Shown one piece after another: positions 1 through 8,954 of a stretch of DNA of 64,000 nucleotides. The notes beneath the pieces are model-generated. The model did no database searches, was not told where the DNA came from, and saw only the letters and a list, made by a program, of their open reading frames with translations. The position numbers and the translations under genes were made by a program. The DNA comes from Bursaphelenchus xylophilus (taxonomy: Eukaryota > Nematoda > Chromadorea > Rhabditida > Aphelenchoididae): contig CAJFCV020000004.1 in the NCBI GenBank assembly GCA_904066235.2, forward strand, positions 3,906,001 through 3,970,000. The letters are read 5' to 3'. Every line of letters begins with the position of its first letter. The first letter of the stretch is position 1.

Positions 1-444
1 TCTCACAGACGTAAGTGATGTTATTTTTATCATTTATATCAATTATTGTGTCCACGATGAGCTTATTGAGTGGTTCAAAGACTAGTTTGCATGGCCAATA
101 CATCAAAAATCCAAAAGTTGCCTCGCATTCTTTCTAAAGGTATTTTTATAACCTTATTGCCTTGTTGCAAAACTCACATTGTATGCTTCTTCAACAGCCG
201 CTTCGGTGGCTTCCATTATTCCTATAAAACGCTTGATATCCTCCATTACGTTTCTACAAGTATTACACAACGGGGTCGTCATCAACATTCTGAAGGCTTC
301 TTGATTCACGGCTCCATTCTTCGCAACCAAAGTGTGCTTGCTCAAGCTGTTCATTGCCGGCGGGCATCCTTTCAACGCGTTGTCGACAGTTGCGCCAGCA
401 AGATAGAGAGCGCCAAAGATGACTAAAAAGGACCTCATTTTCAA
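1..444 (-). CDS. Saposin-like secreted protein, copy 1 (partial, possibly damaged)
   Basis: Exon 1 (444-178) encodes an N-terminal signal peptide (hydrophobic residues about 5-18), then a Cys pair spaced CxxC and an amphipathic stretch, as in saposin B-type (SapB, caenopore-like) proteins. It ends at a GTGAGT donor in phase 0, matching the two paralogues downstream on the plus map. The second exon runs off the window edge. Where the paralogues have the acceptor dinucleotide AG, this copy reads AA, so the usual acceptor is lost. An AG farther upstream in the intron would keep the frame but adds about 14 residues. Either the splice site has moved or the copy is decaying. SapB proteins bind lipid membranes and in nematodes often act as gut antimicrobials; that role is inference here. 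Confidence 0.6.
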
Positions 445-1110
445 AACCGATATCTTTGTAATCTTGGCCAGTGTTTATATAGTCAAAAATAATGTTAATT
501 TTTTAATAAATTTCAGAAACATTCGAGGCGTTTATTGCCATTTTTTGCTTTTTATTAAAGTTTTTATGGAAAACTAAGGGCTTTATTGGAATTCAAAATT
601 GTAAAAAAAATGTTTGACTGCATACCTTGACTCTTAATGTTACGTGAAATTTTTTGGTTAAAGCCAGAAGAGCTTCAAAAAATCTAATCTCGCCAATCTA
701 AAAACATGTTCTCCTTAAATTTCGCTCCGTGCTCAATCTTACTGCAAATTTTTATGTGTACGCCAGGTGCATTTTGCGACAATTCCAACCGAAAACCAAC
801 CCGATAACTGATACGAAACTGATTGGACGGGTTTGTAAAAGTAAGGGCATTACTGTCGCCTGAATTGTGAAAGTGTCCCAAACCCATTTGGCGTGTTAAG
901 TAAACCTGTAGGGCTTGCTCCTGCTGCGCAAGCCCTTAGTCCAATGTCTATGAAATCGCCAACTCGTTACCCAAAGCTACTAGAGAACGTGAAAGAAACT
1001 GGAATATGTACACCCCAATCCTGTACCCTAATACAAGACGGACGAAGTGCCGAAAGGGGGCGGGAGACCCCCTGGGTTGACGTGCCTTGTCTCTCAGGGC
1101 AATACCGGGA
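445..1110. repeat. Duplicated upstream block, copy 1
   Basis: This upstream flank of saposin copy 1 is repeated with high similarity upstream of copy 2 (about 2963-3726), including the short minus-strand ORF at 684-887, which is a shadow shared by both copies. It marks the tandem duplication unit that multiplied the saposin gene. No separate gene is apparent. Confidence 0.7.
473..481 (-). promoter_or_regulatory. TATA-like box of saposin copy 1
   Basis: A TATATAAA box read on the minus strand lies about 30 bp before the start codon. The same box sits at the same distance before both paralogues (about 2992-2999 and 5302-5309), and the intervening leader, including a GATATC/GATA core, is conserved. 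The 5' UTR must be very short. GATA-type sites are typical of nematode intestinal genes; that link is inferred. Confidence 0.55.
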
Positions 1111-1965
1111 TCATAATCGAGGCTTCACTTTTATTTTAATGTCGGGGTGTATAATATTTTTCGTTTATGGGCTTTTAATCAGACCGAACATTTTTGAATT
1201 CTATTCTCCATGTGACACCGTCCAGCGTTCAAGATGTTCCGTCTTTATTATTAAATTTCAAGAAAATTCCGATGGAAAAAAAGGATTCAAGTGAAGTCAA
1301 GGAAAAGTTTGTTAACAAAATATATTCAAATTCACAGGGGAAATGCCCTAGGGGCGATGCTCAAATTTTGATGGAAGGAAGCTAAAATTTAAATTTTTAT
1401 TTCTGCATAGCGCTTGTCAAAAATTTTTGTGATCTTTGAAAATTACGTGTAATTTTTCTCCCCTGTTTCATTGAAAGCTCAGCATCGCATCTTGAGCAAG
1501 CATATCCTATATGTAGATACTTTTTGTTTATTGGCGTATAGTATTATAAGAGTTAGGGCAGCTTGAATTTTTAATACATATATATGTACGTATCATTTGA
1601 GATTTCAGTTCTCCATATGACACCCTCCAGCATCTTGACAGACCTGTCTAGATGTTGCGGCTTTATTGTTCTCAAACACCGTCGATTCCGCTGTCGTTTT
1701 TCAACAAACTTTTTTTGATTTTGACTCCGTAACATGGTCAAAAATATCTTGAAAACCCTCAGGTGGAACAATACCAGAAATTTAAGATACAGTACACACG
1801 AAAAGGTCTACTTTACCTTTATAAAATCAACCGGGGTCTTCCGATTTCCTTTTACCAATTCTTCCACAAACGGAAGACATAAACGGCATGACGCTTCGCC
1901 CCAAGGTTGTTCATTTTGACTCTAGAAATTCCCACAACAAGACAGGACAGTAAGATTTGTACGTA

Positions 1966-2020
1966 GACAATTATTTTGGCTAACAGAAAATAAGGTGCTT
2001 TTCGGTCTCGACAGCTGATA
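1966..2020 (+). pseudogene. Fragment of pus7 exon, copy a
   Basis: About 50 bp match the PUS7 exon coding for the TruD motif NYFGxQRFG and the residues after it (gene copy at about 13361-13411, minus strand). A 13-bp block and a 21-bp block are identical. The reading frame has a stop where the gene has Glu. A second copy lies at 3781-3834, so the fragment was duplicated along with the saposin unit. Confidence 0.6.
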
Positions 2021-2340
2021 AATACACAGTAGCCTAATAGTAAGACATAGAAGAGTTGAACCTATCAAGGAGAGGGTTTGGTTCGTTCGGTAAAGACGGT
2101 TTTGGGAAGATTCAAAAAGTCCGAGAACGTGTTTGGAAAAGATATATGGACTTTATTGTTCAGAAGACTTGCCTCGCAACGTCCTAACTTCGCAATCTTG
2201 GTTCAAACCCCCGCCGGTCCCGTAGTATTTATGTATTAAGACATCTGCTCTCTAAATCTCTTTCGTATCTGAATTAAGACTACGAAAGCAGGATGGCATT
2301 AGAAAGAAGAAGAACTTTAAACATATTGAAGGCGTTTTGA
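2020..2340. repeat. Inter-saposin duplicated segment, copy 1
   Basis: This stretch between saposin copies 1 and 2 reappears at about 4330-4650 between copies 2 and 3 with few differences. It contains a B-box-like GGTTCAAACCC but no foldable tRNA. I see no coding region in it. Confidence 0.6.
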
Positions 2341-2515
2341 TTCACGGTGCCATTCTTCATAACCAAAGCGTGCTTTCTCAAGCTATTCACATACCTATGT
2401 CATTTTGATCAAAGCATACATTTCCAGAAGCAACAGCTTTCCCTTTGAACCACAAATAAACCTTAGTATCCGGCAAATTTAATAAACGTGCATATATATG
2501 AATACAAACGTATAA

Positions 2516-2962
2516 TTAGCACAAATGAATGGTATCGCAGATGTAAGTAATGTTATCCTTATCGTTGAGTTGGTTCAAAAGGGTCATTATGAGCGGAATG
2601 ATGTCGAAAAACGCCCACTTGCACCGCCATCCAATGAAGAATCCAAAAGTATCCTCGCATTCTCTCTAAAAGTTTTTTTACAACCATACTGCAGAACTCA
2701 CTTCGACTGCTGTTTTAATGGCTTCTTCGGTGATTTCTGTTTCTGCAATTATGGGCTTTAGATCCTCCATTAATTCTCTACAAAGACCACACAACGGGGT
2801 GCTCAGCAACCTTCTGAAAGCTTCTTGATTTACGGTTCCATTCTTCGTAACCAAAGTGTGCTTGCTGTTCATTGCCGGCGGGCATCCCTTCAAAGCATTG
2901 TCGACAGTTGCGCCAGCAAGATAGAGAGCACCGAAGATGACTAAAAAGGACCTCATTTCCAA
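2516..2962 (-). CDS. Saposin-like secreted protein, copy 2
   Basis: Two exons, 2962-2702 and 2617-2516, joined in phase 0 (donor GTGAGT, acceptor GCAAG), give about 120 residues. Residues 1-18 form a signal peptide. The SapB features are a CxxC near residue 58, an acidic helix, a second helix rich in Ile/Leu, and a terminal ICDTIHLC that matches the closing Cys pair of saposins. The middle Cys pair found in most saposins is absent and the domain is short. The gene sits in a tandem array with copies 1 and 3, same strand, each with its own TATA box. Likely a secreted lipid- or membrane-active protein; antimicrobial function is inferred from the family. Confidence 0.75.
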
Positions 2963-3726
2963 AACTGATATCTTTGTAATCTTGACCTGTGTTTATATAG
3001 TCAGAAATAATGTTAATTTTTTAATAAATTTTAGAAACATTCGAAGCGTTTATTGCCATTTTTTGCTTTTTATTAAATTTTTTATGTAAAATAACGAGTT
3101 TTATTGGAATTCAAAATTGTAAAAAAAATGTTTGACTGCATACCTTGACTCTTAATGTTACGTGAAATTTTTTGGTTAGAGCCAGAAAAGCTTCAAAAGA
3201 ATCTAATCTCGCCAATCTAAAAACACGTTCTCCTTTAATTTCGCTCCGTGCTCAATCTTACTGTACATTTTTATGTGTACGGCAGATGCATTTTGCGACA
3301 ATTCCGACCGAAAACCAAGCCCGATAACTGATACGAAACTGATTGGACGGGTTTGTAAAATTAATGGCATCACTGCCGCCTGAATTGTGAAAGTGTCCCA
3401 AACCCATTTGGCGTGTTTTATGTGAAGCAATTCCAGTTTAGTGATTAGGCTGAACATGACTTCCGTTTCAAGAGTGCAATAGGCATTTTTGGATTTCTGC
3501 CATAGTAAGTAAACCTGCGGGGCTCGGTCCGGCTGCGCAAGCCCCTAGTCCAATGTCTACGAAATCCCAACTCATTACCCAAAGCCACTACAGAACGTGA
3601 AAGAAACTGGAATACATGTATACCCCCAATTCTCCGAACCCTAATACAAGACGGACGAAGTGCCGAAAGGGGGCGGGAGACTGTCTGGGTTGACGTGCCT
3701 TGTCTCTCAGGGCAATACCGGGATCA
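2963..3726. repeat. Duplicated upstream block, copy 2
   Basis: Second copy of the block at 445-1110. It contains the TATA box of saposin copy 2 at about 2992-2999. It extends to the segment that ends with the sequence shared around 1110 and 3720. The ORF at 3203-3457 is the counterpart of that at 684-887 and looks non-coding. Confidence 0.7.
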
Positions 3727-3780
3727 GAATCGACACTTCAGCGTCTTGACAGACTCTTCCAGACGTAAGATTTGTACATT

Positions 3781-3834
3781 GACAATTATTTTGGCTAACA
3801 GAAAATAAGGTCCTTTTCGGTCTCGACAGCTGAT
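3781..3834 (+). pseudogene. Fragment of pus7 exon, copy b
   Basis: Second copy of the pus7 exon fragment seen at 1966-2020, with the same 13-bp and 21-bp exact matches to the functional gene and the same premature stop. It is directly followed by the insertion that carries the TIR element at 3851-4109. Confidence 0.6.
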
Positions 3835-3840
3835 AAATAC

Positions 3841-4340
3841 ACAGTAGCCTATTACGCTTTTTCAAAAGTGCGTAGACATTTTCCGGCCTTTTTCGCACCG
3901 CACCGTGCATGTTGCGCGACGAAATCCATTTTGCACTGTGCAAATTCTTTTCACACGCCCAAAGTTCGCAGCGACACAGCTGAGAAAAGCTTACGTCGCA
4001 GCGATATCCGGTTGCACAGTGCAAAAGGTCAAATGCACCCCGCAAAAAGGAGGTTTGTGCACGGTGCGGCCCACGACAAAATGTCTCCGCACTTTTGAAA
4101 AAGCGTAATACACTAATCACATGCAAAAAAATCATGGAGTGAATCATAATGGTTTCTATTGTCCGGCCAGGGCAAGATCGCTCCATCGGAGGCCGTGATT
4201 CTTGCCAGCATCGTCGATCCATCTCATCCTGAAGCGCCCAACCGGTCGTGTATAGGGGGTGTCGAATTCTTGCTGATCAATTCCGTTTCTAACGATTTCT
4301 TGAATTGCTCCAATTTTCCCTCGAGGATGAACAGTAGCCT
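3841..4340. repeat. 11-bp direct repeat flanking a 488-bp insertion
   Basis: ACAGTAGCCTA occurs at 3841-3851 and again at 4330-4340. The paralogous unit has it once (about 2029-2039). The DNA between is therefore an insertion relative to the paralogue; it contains the TIR element plus about 220 bp more. The direct repeat may be a target-site duplication or a recombination scar. Confidence 0.55.
3851..4109. mobile_element. MITE-like element carrying GCAC-N-GTGC motifs
   Basis: A 259-bp segment bounded by a perfect 22-bp terminal inverted repeat (3851-3872 and 4088-4109; it starts ATTACGC and ends GCGTAAT). It contains four copies of the 9-bp palindrome GCAC-N-GTGC (3900, 3933, 4014, 4059) and several GTCGC/GCGAC words, the same composition as the large field at 19.5-22 kb. 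The paralogous segment near 2040 lacks it. No transposase is encoded. Confidence 0.75.
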
Positions 4341-4822
4341 AATAGTAAGACATAGAAGAGTTGAACCTATGCAGCGAAGGGTTTGACTCGTCCGGTTAAG
4401 ACAGTTTTGAAAAGATTCCAAAAGTCCGAAAACGTGTTTGGGAAAGATATATATGGACTTCATTGTTCAGAGGACTTGTCTCGCAACGTCCTAACTTCGC
4501 AATGTTGGTTCAAACCCCCGTCGGTCCCGTAATATTGATGTATTAAGGCATCTGCTCTCCAAACCTCTTTCGTACCTGAATTAAGACTACGAAAACAGGA
4601 TGGCATTAGAAAGAAGAAGAACTTTAAACATATTGAAGGCCTTTTGATTCACGGTGCCATTCTTCATAACCAAAGCGTGCTTGCTCAAGGTATTCACATA
4701 CCTATGTCATTTTGATCAAAGTATACATTTCCAGAAGCAATAGCTTTCCCTTTGAACCACAAATAAACCTTAGTATCCGGCAAATTTAATAGACGTGCAT
4801 ATATATGAATATAAACGTATAA

Positions 4823-5272
4823 TTAGCACAAATGGATGGTATCGCAGATGTAAGTAATGTTACTGTCATGGTTGACTTTGTTCAAAATTTGCACCATGAG
4901 CTGAATGGTAGGCGAAAACGCCCACTTGCACGGCCATTTAAAGAAGTCTCCAAAAGTTCTCACGCAAATTTTCTAAAAGAATGATTACAACCCTACAGAA
5001 CTCACTTCGACTGCCTCTTGAACGGCTTCTTCGGTGATTGTTGCCGCTACAATTAAGGGCTTTAGATCCTCCATTAATTCTCTACAAACACCACACACCG
5101 GGGAATTCATCAACATATTGAAGGCTGCTTGATTCACGGTTCCATTCTTCATAACCAAAGTGTGCTTGCTGAAGCTATTCATTGCCGGCGGGCATCCCTT
5201 CAACGCATTGTCGACAGTTGCGCCAGCAAGATAGAGAGCGCCGAAGATGACTAAAAAGGACCTCATTTCCAA
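4823..5272 (-). CDS. Saposin-like secreted protein, copy 3
   Basis: Two exons, 5272-5006 and 4924-4823, phase 0, give about 122 residues with the same layout as copy 2: signal peptide, CxxC, two helices, terminal ICDTIHLC. It differs from copy 2 mainly in the second exon, where the helix after the intron is substantially changed. The last nine residues and the splice sites are conserved, which suggests selection on a working protein. The middle saposin Cys pair is missing here too. Its TATA-like box is at about 5302-5309. Confidence 0.75.
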
Positions 5273-5310
5273 AACTGATACCTTTGTAATCTTGATCAGT
5301 GTTTATATAG

Positions 5311-6016
5311 TCAAAAATAATGTTAATTTTTTAATAAATTTCAGAAACCTTCGGCGTTTATTGCCATTTTTTGCTTTTTATTAAAGTTTTTATGGAAAAC
5401 TAAGAGCTTTATTGGAATTCAAAATTGTAAAAAAATGTTTATTAAACTTGACTGCATACATTGATTCTTTAATATTATTATTCAAACCTTTGCGGAAAAT
5501 TTTAATTATTTCGAACGTGAAATTATTTGGTTAAAATATTTTATACTGGGTCGATATCACGTGCTAAAATTTTTTTGAACTGGCGTGATGTGATAAGGTT
5601 GAACACGGCTTCCGTCTCACGACCGTAATAGGCAGTATACAGGGTTATATACTTTCTTACAAAAATATACATATAACCATTGACCAAAGCTTAATGTTTG
5701 GTTCATTACGTGGCCCACTACAACATAGAAGTGTATTCAAGCAAACTTTCGCGCACGAAGACTCGCCTCGGTTGCCATGCTCGACGTCTAGGCTTTTGGT
5801 TTCACCGACCGTTCGCCGTAATGCTTCAAAGCATTCATGCTCCTCTTGGTTGCTGGAAAGGCACAGAGAAACTTCATCGTTCTAATCCCGTAAAGCAAGG
5901 AAGAAAATGCCGGACGGCCAAGTCACGTTCCGACATTGTCCTAAATTTGTAGACTTATAAAAGATGCATCGGAAACGCGTAATGTTTATTTTATCAAATG
6001 ACTTCCATTTATCGTT
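5311..6016. other. Intergenic, no gene seen
   Basis: AT-rich DNA between saposin copy 3 and the end of the secreted-protein gene. The first 200 bp resemble the upstream blocks of the other saposin copies. Short overlapping ORFs at 5694-5952 show no recognisable domain and no supporting splice sites. Confidence 0.5.
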
Positions 6017-8390
6017 TTACGATGATAAAGTCGATGATGGCGATGAAGTCGATGAAGCCGACGAAGTCGATGATGGCGATGAAGTCGATGGAGTGGTGAA
6101 GGACGATCCATTGGACACAGAGTACCCCATATAATCAGGCATATAATTCTGAGGAATAGACAGGCGATAGTAATCAGGAGGGCCTTGTTCCGGATGCGGG
6201 ATTGTGATATTATTATCGCAGATGGATATTAAAGTGCCCTCCTTTTGATATTCAATAAGAATATCTTTGCAGTCTCCGCTGAGCCCTATGTCATATAATG
6301 TTGACTGAGCAACCATGCGACGAGCAACTTTAAAGTTTGTGCCCCAGATATTCACCAACAGAGGGACTTGATCAAAGCGGTCCAACAGGGCAAAGAAACC
6401 GGTAGAGATGGCGAAGTTGACGGTCAGACATTGACCTGAAACCGTCAGTTATGATCAAGTTACAGCGGAAAGCAGGCTTGAGATAAATTCATACCTTCTG
6501 TGAAGTGAAGTGGGATCGGGATATAAGAGGAGTTCCGGTCGCTCTCATCGATATCAACCGACAGTAAAGATGTCGTCGCGTCATTGTAGTTGACCGCGAG
6601 AGCACCATGGAACAGCACTAAAGTAAGAGCAGACAATTTCAGAGGTAAATCAAAAGAAGCCTCAGAACAACGAAAAAGTTTCTACAACATATAAGGCGCG
6701 TGCGTTCTACATCTCAGCGGGACTCCTCGCAGAAAACCCGCATTTCTTGTCTGTAGGCCCTCTAGACAAGAAATGCGCATTTTCTGTCTAAAATAGAGAC
6801 AAAATTTGCAAAACTTCTCTGAGATAACAGACAAAGAGCCTGTCTGTTAGCCTGGACGAAAACTTCAAAATGTTGTCTGGACTCCAGACAAGAAACGAGG
6901 AATCCTGTCTGGTAGGTAGTCAGACAAACTTTTTTGTCTGACCAGAAACGGCAAATCCTGTAAAAAATCTTTATCCACAAAAAGTTTCGATTCTCCTCTC
7001 TGTAGGACTTGCGAGTTGCATTTCACAGCCCAAGTTCTACGACGGAACTTGTCCGAACAACGAAATACAAGGCCAACCACCGTCGTCGCTGACCCCGATC
7101 ACGGTGAAGAACACTCTCCGCCTTGGAACTTTTGCGTTCCTTGAGACTGTTTTCGTTTCTGGCCGAAAGGCCGAAGACCAACAAATTCGGAAAAAACATT
7201 GCCCGCACAAGTAAAGAAAACTTTCTCGCTCAGGAAAGAAATGGGTTCCTCTCATGAGCGAGAAACCCAGAGCCGAGAAACGCAGAGAAAAAAACAAAAA
7301 CGCACGCAAAAAGCGTGAGCGAGAGGGCACTATGAACGCGATTTTTTCTCTGCGTTTCTCGCTCATGAGAGGAACCCATTTCTTTTGAGCGAGATAGTTT
7401 TCTTTCGTCATGCGAGCTAAGTGACCTTCGAATTTGTTGGTGTTTGGCCTTTCGGCCAGAAACGAAAACAGTCTCAAGGAACGCAGAAGTTCCAAGGCGG
7501 AGGGTGTTCTTCACCGTGATCGGGGTCAGCGGCGACGGTGGTTGGCCTTGTATTTCGTTGTTCGGACAAGTTCCGTCGTAGAACTTGGGCTGTGAAATGC
7601 AACTCGCAAGTCCTACAGAGAGGAGAATCGAAACTTTCTGTGGATAAAGATTTTTACAGGATTTGCCGTTTCTGGTCAGACAAAAAAGTTTGTCTGACTA
7701 CCAGACAGGATTCCTCGTTTCTTGTCTGGAGTCCAGACAACATTTTGAAGTTTTCGTCCAGGCTAACAGACAGGCTCTTTGTCTGTTATCTCAGACAAGT
7801 TTTGCAAATTTTGTCTCTATTTTAGACAGAAAATGCGCATTTCTTGTCTAGAGGGCCTACAGACAAAAAATGCGGGTTTTCAGGCCCGCTGAGATGTAGA
7901 ACGCACGCGCCTTATATGTTCTTTGGCTATTCGGTGTACAGAGGTTAGCCTGAACTTACGACCGGTCTCAAAAATGGGGGTTGGAAGTTGAACGATGGTC
8001 CCATCGTTTATTTTTACTGAAACCGTTCCATTTGCAAGTGTCAGAGCGACGTCAGTGTCGTTTACTTTCTGTGTGTGCTTCATGTCTAGTTCTGTTTCAT
8101 CTGCAAGTTGACATTGAAGTTTTCTTGGGTCCCTTTGTCGACCTACTCTTATAATCGTATACCCGATAGAAATTTCGACTAACATGAACTCGCAAACGAG
8201 AAGTACGATTTTCAAGCGTATATCCAGTATCTTCGTAGATAATGACGTCGGCCGGGGAATCCGTGCTGAACCTCAGCTTCACCGAGATCTTGTCTCCATC
8301 GAGCCAACCTTGAAATCGATTCTGAATATAGGTAACATCGCCAGCAAGTGTGATGGCGACCAGAAGAAGAAGAGAAACAAAATGTAACAT
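6017..8390 (-). CDS. Secreted protein with Ser/Thr-rich tail, paralogue B
   Basis: Four exons, 8390-8147, 8100-7960, 6617-6495 and 6435-6017, all joined in phase 1, give about 308 residues. The start is the ATG at 8390, followed by a signal peptide of about 17 residues. The body alternates hydrophobic and polar residues like a beta-sandwich and carries several N-glycosylation sequons (for example NRT, NGT, NSS). The last 25 or so residues are Ser/Thr/Pro repeats encoded by a short minisatellite, as in mucin-like stems. I do not recognise the family; a galectin-like fold is possible but unproven. Intron 2 contains a 1.2-kb palindromic transposon. It is the tandem partner of the gene at 8955-12151. 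Confidence 0.65.
6691..7915. mobile_element. Long palindromic (foldback) transposon in intron 2
   Basis: About 1.2 kb made of two inverted arms that meet near 7305. The outer ends read ATAAGGCGCG and CGCGCCTTAT, flanked by AACAT and ATGTT. The paralogous intron near 11680 has the uninterrupted site, so this is an insertion, with an AT or TA duplication at most. The arms are full of short CAGAC/GTCTG palindromes. ORFs inside mirror each other and encode nothing recognisable; no transposase is present, so it is non-autonomous. Confidence 0.85.
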
Positions 8391-8637
8391 CACTCCCAAT
8401 TGAACAGCGTCAAATGTGAATGAAATGAAGCGCGTTTTTCAATTTAAAAATGATAATAATGCCTTTGGTACGTCAAATTAATGAGGCCATACGAGGATTC
8501 GATATTACAATTTTTGACGACTCCATAAAGGCAGACGTGTAATGAACTGTGCAAAAACCAAGTACAAGGATTTATAAGCCATGAAAACAACAACGATCAA
8601 AAAATAAACTCAACAAAAAACATATAAATAACGTTAC

Positions 8638-8770
8638 TCAACATTTCCTTCTTTCTCCCGACTATTTTCGGTGGCTATTTCTCGGTCCTTTTCGAAGCGA
8701 TTTGATGGAAAACTTTGTATTGCGTGGACATGCAACGACCGCTGATGCCGTGCGACACGGCTAGGAGGTG
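8638..8770 (-). pseudogene. Remnant of the 3' part of pus7
   Basis: The segment 8638-8677 matches the last codons of the PUS7 gene (12396-12435). It then jumps to a block similar to 12997-13090, the inner PUS7 exon, with substitutions and deletions. With 8400-8640, which mirrors the intergenic region 12161-12395, it shows that the tandem duplication creating the two secreted-protein genes also copied the end of pus7, which then decayed. Confidence 0.75.
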
Positions 8771-8954
8771 CTTTTTTTTAAACGACGCAACCCGAATTAC
8801 AGGGTGACAAATAAAAAATTCAACTTTTTTTCATGGGTCCTGCCGCGAAAATGTGGTGTAGCGAAACATTTTTTATACCATTAAATTCTCCGTACCGTGG
8901 CCGCTTTTATGTTTATATCATGCTTATTTTATCAAATAACTTTCACTTTTCGTT

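Noticed and set aside
2180..2230. tRNA gene suggested by GGTTCAAACCC
   Set aside because: No A box or clover-leaf stems could be drawn around it.
7037..7514. ORFs of 94-152 codons in the 6.7-7.9 kb palindrome
   Set aside because: They are overlapping frames of palindromic DNA without domains.
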